Counted from the stretch's first letter, positions 19,306 to 29,604 are shown. The stretch: DNA of 64,000 nt from Hafnia paralvei ATCC 29927 (GCF_001655005.1 NZ_LXET01000005.1:45771-109770); one strand, 5' to 3'. Program-made: numbers and translations. Notes: generated from the letters alone by a model not told the origin.

Positions 19306-19797
19306 TTTCATTCCCGTTATTAAATTAATATTAATTGCTTAGTATTAATATCTGAAACGAATGTTTGATTAAGACATCTCGCTCAAATATAGGTGTGCGA
19401 CTATATGATATAAGATTTATGCTTACAAGCATGGAGGTCGAGTAATGACCTGAAAGCTTTTTTAAGCAAAGCTTAATTATGCGTTGCTTGCGGATATTAT
19501 TTTAGATATCGGTTATTTTAATGCTCTTTTACCAGTCCGTTTTATTTAAATAAAAATACAGAAAGAATATCTAGCACATTTGGTTTTAATGTTGAGAGTT
19601 TGATTTATCTATTAACCTTTTTCATTTATTTATCACGTTATGACAACGTATTGAGTCCAATTACTTTATAGCCTATGAAGGCTGGCTGATTCAAATTGAG
19701 GGATTTTGATGAGGCTAAGCCTTGAGGCGTGGCCTCAAGGCTTGAATTGAAGGGATAACGTTGTTGTTAGTGGCTGTGTCTAACAAACCGTTTAGTG
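19306..19797. other. 492 bp AT-rich gap between cysG and yhfL
   Basis: No coding frame is supported. It holds three close-set hairpins at 19419-19466 (ATGCTT/AAGCAT, AGGTC/GACCT, and overlapping AAGCTT repeats) and a perfect 12 bp stem with 3-base loop at 19717-19743. The base composition is much richer in A and T than the flanking genes. The yhfL promoter must lie near its right-hand start. Confidence 0.6.
19717..19743. repeat. Perfect 12 bp palindrome downstream of cysG
   Basis: AAGCCTTGAGGC (19717-19728), loop GTG, GCCTCAAGGCTT (19732-19743). Neither strand carries a T run after the stem, so it is not a classical intrinsic terminator, although it lies 55 bp after the cysG stop. It may stabilise the 3' end of the nir-cysG mRNA or bind a protein. 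Confidence 0.75.
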
Positions 19798-21180
19798 TTA
19801 CTTTTTAGTCGCAGCGCTAAACCAGTTGAGCTTGTCACGTAATGAAACCACTGTGCCGACAATGATCAGGCTTGGGCTTTCAACCTGCAGAGCTAATTCA
19901 CCAAGCGCTGACAGTTCACCGGTAACGACTTTTTGTTGTACCGAGGTTCCATTTTCAACCAAGGCGATTGGCATTGACTTGCTCATACCATGCTTGATGA
20001 GCTGTGCCTCAATTTCAGCGGCCTGATTGAGACCCATATAAAACACTAATGTTTGTTTTTCGGCGGCTAAATTAGCCCAGTCCAGCGACGTGTCTTTCTT
20101 GGCATGCCCAGTCACTAGCCGCACGCTTTGCGCATAATCTCGGTGGGTTAGTGGAATACCGCTATAGGCTGAACAGCCAGAGGCGGCCGTGATCCCAGGG
20201 ACAACGGAAAACGCGATACTGTCATCTGCTAATACTTCTAGCTCCTCGCCACCGCGACCAAAAATGAAGGGGTCTCCACCTTTCAAGCGAACGACACGTT
20301 TGCCGTTACGCGCATTGCGTAATAGGATTTGATTAATTTCATCCTGCGGTACGCAGTGGTAGCCAGCCCGTTTGCCCACGAAAATGCGTTCGGCGTCGCG
20401 TCGAACTAAATTCATGATGTCATCAGAAACTAGTCGGTCATAAACGACTACATCGGCCTGCTGGATTTGCTGTAGACCCTTTAGCGTGAGTAGTCCTGCG
20501 TCACCGGGGCCAGCGCCAACCAATACAACTTCACCACGCTGCTCCAGAGGCTGTTCAAAGAGATCGGTGAGGTGTTTGTCTACCATCGCTGCATCCTGAT
20601 TTGCCAGCGATTGGGCTAAGCGGTCATGCGCAAATAGACGCTCCCAAAAACGGCGGCGTAGCGTGATGGTTGAGAATTTATCTTTCACCTGCTGGCGTAA
20701 ATCACCCGCTAAACGAGCGAGCTGGCCTAAATGTTGCGGTAGGATTGCTTCCAGTTTTTCGCGCAGCAAGCGCGCTAGCACCGGAGATTTACCACCGGAT
20801 GAAACGGCGACCATAAGCGGTGAGCGGTCGATAATAGAGGGCATGATAAAACTGGCGCGCTTAGGTGCATCGACCACGTTGCAGAAAATCTGGCGTTCGC
20901 TGGCCTGTTGGAACACGAGATCGTTGACGTTCTCATCGTCAGTCGCTGCGATAACCAGCCATACGCCTTCGAGTAGAGCAGGGGAGAACTCACCGTGCGC
21001 CTGCTTTAGCTTGCCATCTTTTGCCCATAGGTCGAACTGTGGCGTGAACTCTTTGGCATTAACCGTGATATCAGCCCCTGCATCCATCAGCAGCCTTGCT
21101 TTACGTTCAGCGACTTCGCCGCCGCCAACCAGCAGGCAGGCCTTTTGTTGCAACTGACAAAAAATCGGTAAATAGTCCAT
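19798..21180 (-). CDS. cysG: Siroheme synthase (multifunctional)
   Basis: Makes siroheme from uroporphyrinogen III in three steps: two methylations, NAD-dependent oxidation, and iron insertion. The 460-residue protein has the precorrin-2 dehydrogenase/ferrochelatase part first ([21 protein letters not shown], residues 10-30) and the SAM-dependent methyltransferase part from about residue 215 ([32 protein letters not shown]). Start 21180 gives [10 protein letters not shown], as in E. coli (457 residues); 55 upstream codons run into the nirC gene and were dropped. It supplies the NirB cofactor and is the last gene of nirBDC-cysG. Confidence 0.97.
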   Translation of the reverse strand: MDYLPIFCQLQQKACLLVGGGEVAERKARLLMDAGADITVNAKEFTPQFDLWAKDGKLKQAHGEFSPALLEGVWLVIAATDDENVNDLVFQQASERQIFCNVVDAPKRASFIMPSIIDRSPLMVAVSSGGKSPVLARLLREKLEAILPQHLGQLARLAGDLRQQVKDKFSTITLRRRFWERLFAHDRLAQSLANQDAAMVDKHLTDLFEQPLEQRGEVVLVGAGPGDAGLLTLKGLQQIQQADVVVYDRLVSDDIMNLVRRDAERIFVGKRAGYHCVPQDEINQILLRNARNGKRVVRLKGGDPFIFGRGGEELEVLADDSIAFSVVPGITAASGCSAYSGIPLTHRDYAQSVRLVTGHAKKDTSLDWANLAAEKQTLVFYMGLNQAAEIEAQLIKHGMSKSMPIALVENGTSVQQKVVTGELSALGELALQVESPSLIIVGTVVSLRDKLNWFSAATKK

Positions 21181-21250
21181 CGAACAATCCTCACTACGGA
21201 ATTTGCTTCGGCAAAAAAGCGCATCGCCTAAGCGATGCGCCATAAAATCA

Positions 21251-22054
21251 TTAAGCTGTCTGATTCTGTTGTGCCGAAACTTCCGCCACCGGGCGCTGCG
21301 CGCGCGGTGTTGCATACCAGTAACCGAGACCCATAAAGACCGCACCGGATAACGTATTACCCAGTGTCACCCACAGCAGGTTGTGGCCAATACCGCTTAG
21401 AGTAAAGGATTCGCTGTGATTACCGAGCCAAGATAGGGCAAAAAGGGTCATGTTGGCAACCGAGTGCTCGTAGCCTGATGCGATAAATGCCAGTAAACAC
21501 CACCAGATAGCGAGGAATTTGCCAGCGCCTTCGGTGCGAAGTGCCATCCAGATTGCCAAGCAAACCAGCCAGTTACACAGCGCGCCCTTGAAGAAGAGTA
21601 CGGCTGCGGGAGCCGTTGTTTTTGCTAACGCTGCGGTGTGAACCAAGCTGCTGTCAACCGGTAGTAGGTTGCCGCCGCCGTAGTAATATAAAACGGCGAC
21701 GAAGATTGAACCGATAAGGTTCCCTAGCCATGTTTGCGGCAGGATGGCTAGCCATTGGCTTCCGCTAATGGTGCCCGCTTTTACACCGAGGGTCAGGAAC
21801 ATCGTGTGGCCGGTAAATAACTCAGAGCCTGCGATAATGACTAATGTCAGGGCGATACCAAAGGTGGCTCCCATTAACAACGGACGTAATGCGGGCTCGA
21901 CCATATTTCCCAGTGTAAAAATCAGAATGATGCCGAGGCCAACATAAGCCCCTGCCATCGCAGAGCTAATCCAAAAACCAAACGGGTTATCTTTGTTCAG
22001 GCGAACAATGCGTGCTGCATTGGTAGCGCATTTATTGATGGTGTCGGTAAACAT
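21251..22054 (-). CDS. nirC: Nitrite channel NirC
   Basis: Formate/nitrite transporter family channel in the inner membrane; imports nitrite for the cytosolic NirBD enzyme and can export it. The 267-residue protein begins [16 protein letters not shown] and has six membrane segments, with the family signatures FTGHTMFL and [18 protein letters not shown] plus [11 protein letters not shown]. Start 22054 matches E. coli (268 residues) and has GGAA six bases upstream. A 285 bp gap containing a foldback element separates it from nirD. Confidence 0.97.
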   Translation of the reverse strand: MFTDTINKCATNAARIVRLNKDNPFGFWISSAMAGAYVGLGIILIFTLGNMVEPALRPLLMGATFGIALTLVIIAGSELFTGHTMFLTLGVKAGTISGSQWLAILPQTWLGNLIGSIFVAVLYYYGGGNLLPVDSSLVHTAALAKTTAPAAVLFFKGALCNWLVCLAIWMALRTEGAGKFLAIWWCLLAFIASGYEHSVANMTLFALSWLGNHSESFTLSGIGHNLLWVTLGNTLSGAVFMGLGYWYATPRAQRPVAEVSAQQNQTA

Positions 22055-22124
22055 ACTGGCTTCCATTAGTTGTTAAAGATTAAAGGTGAAAATTTTGGTA
22101 ATGGCTAAATGCTTTGTTATTGCT

Positions 22125-22319
22125 GTGTAAGGTTTCTACCGCCCGTCAATAACCGCTTTTACATGTCACTTCAGCCGAAGGGAGGTGTCCGGCTAGGATT
22201 CGCCGACAGGATGTCGGCGAAAGAACGGAGGAGCCAGAATGGCGATTGGCCACCTTGCTCGGACGCTTGCATTAGCGCACATGTAGATTTCGGTGCCTTA
22301 GGCGTACGAAACCTTACAC
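22125..22319. repeat. Foldback intergenic element bounded by 12 bp inverted repeats
   Basis: A 195 bp segment bounded by the perfect inverted repeats GTGTAAGGTTTC (22125-22136) and GAAACCTTACAC (22308-22319). Inside is a perfect 9 bp hairpin TTCGCCGAC / GTCGGCGAA (22199-22207, 22213-22221; loop AGGAT), and further partial pairing (AGGTG near 22193 with CACCT near 22251; two ACATGT sites). It sits between nirD and nirC inside the transcribed operon. It looks like a miniature palindromic repeat family; I cannot name the family. Confidence 0.7.
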
Positions 22320-22339
22320 TGACCGGATATCCGCCTCGC

Positions 22340-22675
22340 TCACTCACCCACCGCCTGCACCTGCACAAACCCATCAACTAAACGGGTCTTAAAGTGTGGA
22401 ACCGAGTGGGTTTCATCTTCAAGACAATAGCCATCTACCAAGCGGAAATGCTGCTTTTTCAAGGGGCTGGCTACCCATAACTCACCTTGATGCTCGGCAA
22501 TCAGTCCACGAGATAGCACGCTTGAACCGGCAAACGGATCGATATTGCTGATGGCGAATACTTGTTCATCCTGATACGGTCGAAACACGGCGACCTGATG
22601 GCTTCCGACTAATGCGCACACGCCGGTGCCCGGCAGGATGTCGTTTAATGGGCAGACATTGATCCACTGGCTCAT
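22340..22675 (-). CDS. nirD: Nitrite reductase (NADH) small subunit
   Basis: Small subunit of the cytosolic NADH-nitrite reductase. The 111-residue protein has a Rieske-like fold related to ferredoxin domains (INVCPLNDILPGTGVCALVG, QVFAISNIDPFAGSSVLSRG) but lacks the cluster-binding cysteine/histidine pairs, as in E. coli NirD (108). Its start overlaps the nirB stop by 4 bp, so translation is coupled. Confidence 0.96.
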   Translation of the reverse strand: MSQWINVCPLNDILPGTGVCALVGSHQVAVFRPYQDEQVFAISNIDPFAGSSVLSRGLIAEHQGELWVASPLKKQHFRLVDGYCLEDETHSVPHFKTRLVDGFVQVQAVGE

Positions 22676-25224
22676 GCGTTAGCCTCCTCGGTTGCAATCA
22701 GGGTGACAGGGATGCGTTCATCTGGACGTGCAGGGCGATGCTGTGCGCGCTCTGGAACGATTTGGACATTAGGATCGCGTTGGTCACTGTTGATAAAGTG
22801 TGCGAAACGAACCTGAGCAGCTGGCGTGTTAACGGTTTCAGTCCACTCGCAGATAACTTTTTCGCGTAGGCGGGTCATTTCTTGTTCTAACAGGGCGTTC
22901 ATGCCCAGCTTGTCGTCAATGATGACGGAGCGCAGGTAGTCGATACCGCCTTCCAAGCTTTCCAGCCAAACGGAGGTTCGCTGCAATTTATCGCCGGTGC
23001 GGATATAGAACATCATGAAGCGGTCGAGATATTTGATCAGGGTTTCACGATCCAGATCGGCGGCCAGCAGGTCACCATGGCGCGGTTTCATCCCCCCGTT
23101 GCCGCAAACATAGAGATTCCAGCCGTTTTCGGTGGCGATAATCCCCACATCTTTGCCCTGTGCTTCGGAACACTCACGCGTACAACCAGACACACCAAAC
23201 TTCATTTTGTGTGGAGTACGAATGCCTTTGTAGCGGTTTTCTAATTCCACGCCGAAGCCAACGCTGTCACCAACGCCATAACGGCACCAAGTACTACCGA
23301 CGCAGGTTTTCGCCATGCGCAGCGCTTTGGCATAGGCGTGACCGGTTTCGAAGCCGGCTTCAATCAGTTTGCTCCAGATAGCGGGCAGATCGTCTTTTTG
23401 CGCTCCAAACATACCGATACGCTGCGAGCCCGTGATTTTGGTATACAGATTATATTCGCGAGCAATTTCGCCGATTGCCATCAGTCCTTCTGGCGTAATT
23501 TCACCGCCGGCAGAGCGAGGAATGACCGAATAAGTACCATCTTTCTGAATGTTAGCGAGGAAGTTATCGTTGGTATCTTGTAGCGGAGTGAGGTCTGGCT
23601 GTAGAACGTAGTCGTTCCAGCAAGAGGCTAGCAGAGAGCCTACGGTAGGTTTGCATACTTCACAGCCGTAGCCTTTGCCGTATTTTGCCAGCAATTCGCT
23701 GAAAGATTTGATCTGTTCGACGCGAATCAGGTGGTAGAGCTCCTGACGTGAATAGGCAAAGTGTTCACACAGATGGTTGTTAACTTCGATACCTTGTTTC
23801 GCCAACTCAGCGTTCAGAACCTGAGTAACGAGTGGAATACAGCCACTGCAGCCGGTGCCCGCTTTTGTTGCAGATTTAATCGCGGCGACGGTATGACAAC
23901 CTGCATTCACAGCTTTAATGATGTCGCCTTTGCTGACGTCGAAGCAAGAACAGATTTGAGCGGTTTCAGGCAGAGACTCTACGCCGATAGCCGGTTTACC
24001 TTTACCCGCATGAGCAGGCAAAATGAGGCTGTCTGGGTGCTCTGGCAGTTCGATGTCGTTCAGTGTGAGCTGTAGCAGATTACCGTAGTCGCTGGTATCT
24101 CCAACTAAAACGGCGCCGAGCAGACGTTTGTTGTCAGCGCTGACGATAATGCGTTTATAGATTTCTTGGCTTTCATCCAGATAAACATAGCTGCGTGCGC
24201 CTTCGGTACGGCCATGGGCATCACCGATGCCGCCGACGTCTACGCCCAACAGTTTCAGTTTGGCGCTCATATCAGCGCCATGGAATCCGTTTTCTTTGCC
24301 AAGCAAATGGTCAACGGTGACCTGAGCCATTTTGTAGCCGGGAGCAACCAAGCCGAAAGTACGATCGTTCCAAGAGGCACATTCACCGATGGCATAGACG
24401 TCAGGATCTGAGGTTTGGCACTGATCGTTAATCACGATCCCGCCGCGACGGGCTGTGGCTAAACCGCACTGATGTGCCAATTTGTCTTGTGGGCGAATCC
24501 CCGTGGAGAAGACGATAAAGTCGATTTCCAGCTCAGTGCCGTCGGCAAAGCGCATGGTTTTACGAGCTTCGCTGCCTGAATGTACGATCTCTTGCGTGTT
24601 TTTGCTGGTATGAACGCGCACGCCCATACGCTCAATTTTCTCACGTAGTTGTTGACCGCCCATTGGGTCGAGCTGCTCGGCCATAAGAACGGGCGCAAAT
24701 TCAATAACATGAGTTTCAACGCCGAGGTTTTTCAGTGCACCAGCGGCTTCAAGACCTAACAGTCCACCGCCGACAACGGCACCGCGTTTACTGCGGCGTG
24801 CACAGGCTTCGATAGCGTTAAGGTCTTCGATGGTTCGGTAAACAAAGCAATCTTGGCCTTCACTTCCCTTGATTGGCGGAACCCATGGATAAGAGCCGGT
24901 TGCCATAATCAGTTTGTCGTAGTGGATAGTACGGCCAGAGTTGGAATAGATGATTTTTTCGCTGCGATTGATGGTGATAGCGCGCTCGCCAACCAGCACA
25001 TTCACGTTGTGTTTCTGATAGAAGCCTTCACGAACCAGTGAAAGCTCTTCAGCGGTGTGATGCGAAAAATAGGAAGAAAGATGAACGCGGTCATAGGCGA
25101 CGCGGGGCTCTTCACAGAATACGGTAATCTCAAATTGATTCGGTTCAGCTTTTTCTAATAGTTCTTCGATGAAGCGATGGCCGACCATCCCGTTACCGAT
25201 AATGGCGAGTCTTAGTTTGCTCAT
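22672..25224 (-). CDS. nirB: Nitrite reductase (NADH) large subunit
   Basis: Reduces nitrite to ammonium with NADH. The 850-residue protein has an FAD/NADH module first (IIGNGMVGHRFIEELL, GGGLLGLEAAGAL, YAIGECASW), a BFD-type [2Fe-2S] domain (CSCFDVSKGDI, GCSGCIPL), and a C-terminal siroheme/[4Fe-4S] sulfite-nitrite reductase domain whose ligands are visible in CVGSTWCRYG and GVSGCTRECSEAQGKD. E. coli NirB is 847. Its promoter carries FNR and NarL-type sites placed as in E. coli, so anaerobic and nitrite/nitrate induction is expected. Confidence 0.98.
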   Translation of the reverse strand: MSKLRLAIIGNGMVGHRFIEELLEKAEPNQFEITVFCEEPRVAYDRVHLSSYFSHHTAEELSLVREGFYQKHNVNVLVGERAITINRSEKIIYSNSGRTIHYDKLIMATGSYPWVPPIKGSEGQDCFVYRTIEDLNAIEACARRSKRGAVVGGGLLGLEAAGALKNLGVETHVIEFAPVLMAEQLDPMGGQQLREKIERMGVRVHTSKNTQEIVHSGSEARKTMRFADGTELEIDFIVFSTGIRPQDKLAHQCGLATARRGGIVINDQCQTSDPDVYAIGECASWNDRTFGLVAPGYKMAQVTVDHLLGKENGFHGADMSAKLKLLGVDVGGIGDAHGRTEGARSYVYLDESQEIYKRIIVSADNKRLLGAVLVGDTSDYGNLLQLTLNDIELPEHPDSLILPAHAGKGKPAIGVESLPETAQICSCFDVSKGDIIKAVNAGCHTVAAIKSATKAGTGCSGCIPLVTQVLNAELAKQGIEVNNHLCEHFAYSRQELYHLIRVEQIKSFSELLAKYGKGYGCEVCKPTVGSLLASCWNDYVLQPDLTPLQDTNDNFLANIQKDGTYSVIPRSAGGEITPEGLMAIGEIAREYNLYTKITGSQRIGMFGAQKDDLPAIWSKLIEAGFETGHAYAKALRMAKTCVGSTWCRYGVGDSVGFGVELENRYKGIRTPHKMKFGVSGCTRECSEAQGKDVGIIATENGWNLYVCGNGGMKPRHGDLLAADLDRETLIKYLDRFMMFYIRTGDKLQRTSVWLESLEGGIDYLRSVIIDDKLGMNALLEQEMTRLREKVICEWTETVNTPAAQVRFAHFINSDQRDPNVQIVPERAQHRPARPDERIPVTLIATEEANA

Positions 25225-25266
25225 TTTTGCCTCAGAATTTGCTGCAAATGAAAGAAGTCTACGCCT

Positions 25267-25272
25267 ACCATA
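25267..25272 (-). promoter_or_regulatory. Predicted nirB -10 element
   Basis: TATGGT on the minus strand. Placing the start site near 25259 puts the FNR box centre 41.5 bases upstream, the classical class II activator position. Confidence 0.6.
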
Positions 25273-25293
25273 ATCTTCCGTAGGTTGTGTTTA

Positions 25294-25307
25294 TTGATGT
25301 AAATCAA
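25294..25307 (-). promoter_or_regulatory. FNR box of the nirB promoter
   Basis: TTGATTTACATCAA on the minus strand, a perfect match to TTGATnnnnATCAA and, from memory, the same as the E. coli nirB site. It should activate nirBDC-cysG without oxygen. Confidence 0.92.
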
Positions 25308-25320
25308 TTTGCTTTCTATA

Positions 25321-25336
25321 TACCTCTAAGGTGGTA
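25321..25336 (-). promoter_or_regulatory. NarL/NarP 7-2-7 site upstream of nirB
   Basis: Plus strand TACCTCT-AA-GGTGGTA: the first heptamer fits TACYYMT exactly and the inverted one partly. Its centre lies 28 bp upstream of the FNR box centre, equal to the E. coli spacing (-69.5 against -41.5). Confidence 0.75.
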
Positions 25337-25526
25337 GCTGGCTGATTTTATTGAAAATTTGTTAAGTTGCGGATTTTTCGCAACTTTGGCTGAAACGAGT
25401 CAGTCATGGAGGTGGGCGACCTAAGCAGTATCAGAAAAAGTGAAATGCCATTTTGTTTTAATTTTAAACAATAGAGTAATCACATCGGCCAAACAGGCAG
25501 AAATCGATAAAATTCTTATAACCCAC

Positions 25527-25542
25527 ACGAAAACGATTGCTT
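25527..25542 (+). promoter_or_regulatory. PurR operator upstream of codBA
   Basis: ACGAAAACGATTGCTT, which fits the PurR consensus (ACGCAAACGTTTNCNT) at nearly all fixed positions and lies 66 bp before the codB start. In E. coli codBA is repressed by PurR with hypoxanthine or guanine. Confidence 0.82.
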
Positions 25543-25607
25543 TTTGTGTGCAGAAGAATAGAATGCGGCGGATTTTTTGGCCTGAAAACAGCGAAAGGAG
25601 GAATGTC

Positions 25608-26879
25608 GTGTCGCAAGATAACAACTATAGTCAGGGGCCTGTCCCGCAGTCAGCGCGGAAAGGGGTATTGGCATTGACGTTCGTCATGCTGGGATTAACC
25701 TTCTTTTCCGCCAGTATGTGGACCGGAGGCGCTCTCGGAACCGGTCTTAGTTATCATGATTTCTTCCTCGCAGTACTCCTCGGTAATCTTCTTCTCGGTA
25801 TTTACACTTCTATTCTCGGCTACATCGGTGCGAAAACCGGCCTAACCACACATCTTCTTGCTCGATTTTCTTTTGGTGTTAAAGGCTCATGGCTACCATC
25901 GCTGTTGCTGGGAGGAACTCAGGTCGGCTGGTTTGGTGTGGGCGTTGCGATGTTCGCTATTCCGGTAGGGAAGGCGACAGGGCTCGATATTAATTTGCTA
26001 ATCGCGATTTCTGGGCTGCTGATGACGGTGACCGTTTTCTTTGGTATTTCAGCACTGACGGTGCTTTCGGTGATTGCGGTTCCTGCCATTGCTTGCCTTG
26101 GCGGTTACTCAGTTTGGCTTGCGGTACACGGAATGGGCGGCTTAGACGCGTTGAAAGCGGTGGTACCTGCCGAGCCTTTGGATTTCAACGTTGCGTTGGC
26201 ATTAGTGGTGGGGTCTTTTGTCAGTGCTGGAACGTTAACCGCTGACTTTGTCCGTTTTGGACGTAACGCCAAGCTGGCGGTGTTAGTTTCGATGGTGGCG
26301 TTCTTCCTTGGCAACTCTTTGATGTTTATCTTTGGTGCCGCCGGCGCCGCTGCGTTGGGCATGGCAGACATTTCTGATGTAATGATTGCCCAAGGTTTGC
26401 TGCTGCCTGCTATCGTGGTGCTGGGGCTGAATATTTGGACGACTAACGACAATGCGCTGTATGCATCAGGTTTAGGTTTTGCCAACATTACCGGCATGTC
26501 GAGCAAAACGCTGTCGATTATAAACGGTATTATCGGCACACTCTGTGCCCTGTGGCTATATAACAATTTTGTTGGCTGGCTGACTTTCCTCTCTGCCGCC
26601 ATTCCTCCCGTCGGAGGCGTGATCATCGCTGACTACTTGATGAATCGTCGCCGCTATGAGCACTTTGCTACCGCGCGTATGATGAGCGTCAATTGGGTCG
26701 CTATTCTAGCCGTAGCATTGGGTATTGCGGCGGGTCATTGGCTACCAGGCGTAGTGCCGGTGAATGCGGTGCTCGGCGGCGCTCTGAGCTATCTGGTACT
26801 TAACCCGATTCTGAATCGTAAAACGGCAACAACAGCAGTATCAACAATAACAAATGCGGAGGCTAACGGTGTCGAATAA
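25608..26879 (+). CDS. codB: Cytosine permease
   Basis: Imports cytosine across the inner membrane; NCS1 (nucleobase:cation symporter-1) family with twelve membrane segments. The 423-residue protein is nearly identical to E. coli CodB (419), for example [28 protein letters not shown] and [21 protein letters not shown]. Translation starts at GTG 25608 ([12 protein letters not shown]) with AAAGGAGG eight bases upstream; in-frame codons further upstream are not supported. The stop overlaps codA by 11 bp. In E. coli codBA lies near lac, so the position next to nirB is different here. Confidence 0.97.
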   Translation: MSQDNNYSQGPVPQSARKGVLALTFVMLGLTFFSASMWTGGALGTGLSYHDFFLAVLLGNLLLGIYTSILGYIGAKTGLTTHLLARFSFGVKGSWLPSLLLGGTQVGWFGVGVAMFAIPVGKATGLDINLLIAISGLLMTVTVFFGISALTVLSVIAVPAIACLGGYSVWLAVHGMGGLDALKAVVPAEPLDFNVALALVVGSFVSAGTLTADFVRFGRNAKLAVLVSMVAFFLGNSLMFIFGAAGAAALGMADISDVMIAQGLLLPAIVVLGLNIWTTNDNALYASGLGFANITGMSSKTLSIINGIIGTLCALWLYNNFVGWLTFLSAAIPPVGGVIIADYLMNRRRYEHFATARMMSVNWVAILAVALGIAAGHWLPGVVPVNAVLGGALSYLVLNPILNRKTATTAVSTITNAEANGVE

Positions 26880-28152
26880 CTTACTTCAGGCGGTCATTAA
26901 TGCTCGGTTAGCGGGCAAAGAAGGTCTTTGGCAGATTCGTTTGCACGATGGAAAAATAAGTGCCATCGAAGCGCAATCTGGCGTATTACCGGTTTCGCCA
27001 AATAATCTGGACGCTGAACAAGGGCTCGTTTTACCGCCTTTTGTTGAACCGCATATTCATCTGGATACGACCCAAACCGCTGGGCAGCCAAGCTGGAACC
27101 AGTCAGGCACTCTGTTTGAAGGTATTGAGCGCTGGGCCGAACGCAAAGCCCTCTTAACTCATGACGATGTGAAACAACGCGCATGGCAAACGCTGAAATG
27201 GCAAATCGCCAACGGTATTCAGCATGTGCGTACCCACGTTGACGTTTCCGACGCTACATTAACGGCGCTTAAAGCGATGCTTGAAGTGAAGCAGGAAGTC
27301 GCTCCGTGGGTCGATTTGCAAATCGTCGCGTTTCCGCAAGAAGGGATTATGTCTTATCCTAACGGCGAAGCTCTGCTGGAAGAGGCGTTACGTTTAGGTG
27401 CTGATGTTGTTGGTGCCATTCCGCACTTTGAATTCACGCGTGAATACGGTGTGGAATCTCTGCATAAAACCTTTGCCTTGGCGAAAAAATATGATCGTTT
27501 GATTGATGTTCACTGCGATGAAATCGATGACGAACAGTCTCGCTTTGTGGAAACCGTTGCCGCATTGGCGCACCGTGAAGATATGGGGGCGCGAGTTACT
27601 GCGAGCCATACTACGGCGATGCATTCTTATAACGGCGCCTATACCTCACGTTTGTTCCGTTTGCTGAAAATGTCAGGCATTAATTTTGTGGCGAACCCCC
27701 TAGTGAATATTCATCTGCAGGGGCGCTTCGATACTTATCCAAAACGCCGTGGTGTTACGCGCGTGAAAGAGATGTTGGAATCAGGCATTAACGTCTGTTT
27801 CGGCCATGATGATGTATTTGATCCATGGTATCCACTTGGCACGGCAAATATGCTGCAGGTGTTGCATATGGGACTACACGTGTGCCAGCTGATGGGTTAT
27901 GGCCAGATTAATGATGGTATCAATTTGATCACTCACCATAGTGCCAAGACCTTGGATCTGAAGGGTTATGGGGTCGACGTGGGGAACAGCGCCAATCTCA
28001 TTGTATTGCCTGCAGATAGTGGTTTTGACGCCGTACGTCGCCAGGTTCCCGTTCGTTATTCCGTACGCAACGGCGCAGTGATCGCTTGCACTCAGCCAGC
28101 CAAAACTACGTTGCACTTGGAACAGTCGGAAGCCGTGGATTTCAAGCGTTAA
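26869..28152 (+). CDS. codA: Cytosine deaminase
   Basis: Converts cytosine to uracil and ammonia for pyrimidine salvage and nitrogen. The 427-residue amidohydrolase-fold enzyme shows the metal ligands in EPHIHLDTT (HxH), DVHCDEIDD, the His of [13 protein letters not shown] and the Asp of [11 protein letters not shown]. Length is that of E. coli CodA (427). GTG at 26869 gives SNNLLQ, as in E. coli, with GGAGG upstream, and overlaps the codB end. Confidence 0.97.
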   Translation: MSNNLLQAVINARLAGKEGLWQIRLHDGKISAIEAQSGVLPVSPNNLDAEQGLVLPPFVEPHIHLDTTQTAGQPSWNQSGTLFEGIERWAERKALLTHDDVKQRAWQTLKWQIANGIQHVRTHVDVSDATLTALKAMLEVKQEVAPWVDLQIVAFPQEGIMSYPNGEALLEEALRLGADVVGAIPHFEFTREYGVESLHKTFALAKKYDRLIDVHCDEIDDEQSRFVETVAALAHREDMGARVTASHTTAMHSYNGAYTSRLFRLLKMSGINFVANPLVNIHLQGRFDTYPKRRGVTRVKEMLESGINVCFGHDDVFDPWYPLGTANMLQVLHMGLHVCQLMGYGQINDGINLITHHSAKTLDLKGYGVDVGNSANLIVLPADSGFDAVRRQVPVRYSVRNGAVIACTQPAKTTLHLEQSEAVDFKR

Positions 28153-28170
28153 TCGTAATCTTTCGGTAAT

Positions 28171-28205
28171 AAAAAACCGGCCATTTTACTGGCCGGTTTT
28201 TTTTT
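28171..28205. terminator. Bidirectional terminator between codA and tsgA
   Basis: Stem AAAAACCGGCCA (28172-28183 region) and TGGCCGGTTTTT (28190-28203 region) around TTTTAC, with A and T tracts on both sides. It closes codBA on the plus strand and tsgA on the minus strand. Confidence 0.9.
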
Positions 28206-28220
28206 CAGCACAAGTCTGAA

Positions 28221-29405
28221 TTATTTAGTGCTGTGGCCATGTAGGCGGTGACGCGTCACGAAGCCCAGTAGTAAACACATCACAAATACCACCAGATACA
28301 GACCATTGGCCGTTGCCAGCGCTGCATGAGCACCGCTTTTTGCAACGATTGGGCCGGTAACGATGAAGGTCAGCATAGTACCGATGGTGCCGCAGGTCAG
28401 AATGAAGTTCACCAGCTTTGGTGAAGACACTTTGGTTTGCAGCGAGCCTAACGTAATCAGCGTGGTATAAATTGCGCTGCTGACGAAGCCAAGGCCGAGA
28501 ATGTACATGCTCAGCATGCCGACTTGCTCAGTGGTGACGAACAGATACATCATCACGGTAGAAAGCGCTGCTAGAACGGTCACGATGCGTTGTAGATCGA
28601 AGAAACGCAGGATGAAGCTGAAGATCCACATGCCAACCATATAAGCCGTCCAGAAGTTGCTCACTAGCGCGCCAGCTTCTTCGATGCTCATATTAAAGTG
28701 TTTACTGGCATATTCTGGCACCCACTGGATAAAGCCCAATTGGCCAAGGATGTAGCACAGTGCTGCAATCGACAAGAATAGTACGCCAATGCCCCACTTC
28801 TCTTTAGCGACAGGCTCACTTTGATCGTCTTTTTTCTTGCCCAATACAGGGAAGTCAGACATCAGCGTCAATACGAAAATCGCCAGATATAACACGCCGA
28901 TGCAGGCATAAACCCAGTACCAAGTAACATGGTTAGCCAGTAAGGTTGCCGCTACAATTGGGAACACCATCCCCGCCATGCTAAAGAAGGAGTCGGTGAA
29001 CAGCAGGCGTGAGCCGCGCTGACGGCCTTCATAGATATGGGTGATGAGAAAGGTACCGATAGACATCGTAATCCCACTCACTACGCCCAGTACAAACATG
29101 CACAGCGAGAACATCACCAGACTGTGTCCGACCATCAAGCCAGCAACGGCTAAGATCATCAACACAAAACCGAAAATCAGCTGACGCTTGAGAGGGATGA
29201 TTTCCATCAACCATGCATTGAGGAAAATAGAGACCAAAATGCCAGCATTAAGGAATGTAAAAGTGTTACTCATGCTGGAAATCGGCAGATTGAAGTATTC
29301 TGCGATATTGCCCATCACCATCCCGGTGACAATCACCAATGCACCGGTAAGTGCATAGGAGAAGAAACTGATCCATGTTAGGCGAATGCGGTTGCTGTTG
29401 GTCAT
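28221..29405 (-). CDS. tsgA: TsgA, major facilitator family transporter
   Basis: A 394-residue inner membrane protein with twelve predicted membrane segments, belonging to the major facilitator superfamily (fucose permease-like group). It matches E. coli/Salmonella TsgA across its length ([20 protein letters not shown] start, [37 protein letters not shown]). In Salmonella the gene is induced by tellurite, selenite and anaerobiosis; the substrate is unknown. It neighbours nirB in E. coli too; here codBA lies between them. Confidence 0.95.
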   Translation of the reverse strand: MTNSNRIRLTWISFFSYALTGALVIVTGMVMGNIAEYFNLPISSMSNTFTFLNAGILVSIFLNAWLMEIIPLKRQLIFGFVLMILAVAGLMVGHSLVMFSLCMFVLGVVSGITMSIGTFLITHIYEGRQRGSRLLFTDSFFSMAGMVFPIVAATLLANHVTWYWVYACIGVLYLAIFVLTLMSDFPVLGKKKDDQSEPVAKEKWGIGVLFLSIAALCYILGQLGFIQWVPEYASKHFNMSIEEAGALVSNFWTAYMVGMWIFSFILRFFDLQRIVTVLAALSTVMMYLFVTTEQVGMLSMYILGLGFVSSAIYTTLITLGSLQTKVSSPKLVNFILTCGTIGTMLTFIVTGPIVAKSGAHAALATANGLYLVVFVMCLLLGFVTRHRLHGHSTK

Positions 29406-29604
29406 AGCAAGGCCCGTGTCAGTAGTATTGAGGAAATAGGAAAGTATTTGCGAGGGGTCGAGACAAGAATAATCGATCCCACAAGGCGGCGAATCCTAGC
29501 ATAGTTACAGGCTATTTTTGTGATGAAAGTCGATTTTTTGCTGTAACTCTATGAATGAGTTTCTTACAAAGGCGATCTGGGTAGACATTATTGGTCTTAT
29601 TCGC

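Noticed and set aside
22109..22381. 90-codon open frame through the nirD-nirC foldback element
   Set aside because: It runs across the inverted-repeat element, has no start site and its sequence is explained by the palindromes.
26105..26626. 173-codon open frame antisense to codB
   Set aside because: Low-complexity reverse shadow of a membrane protein gene.
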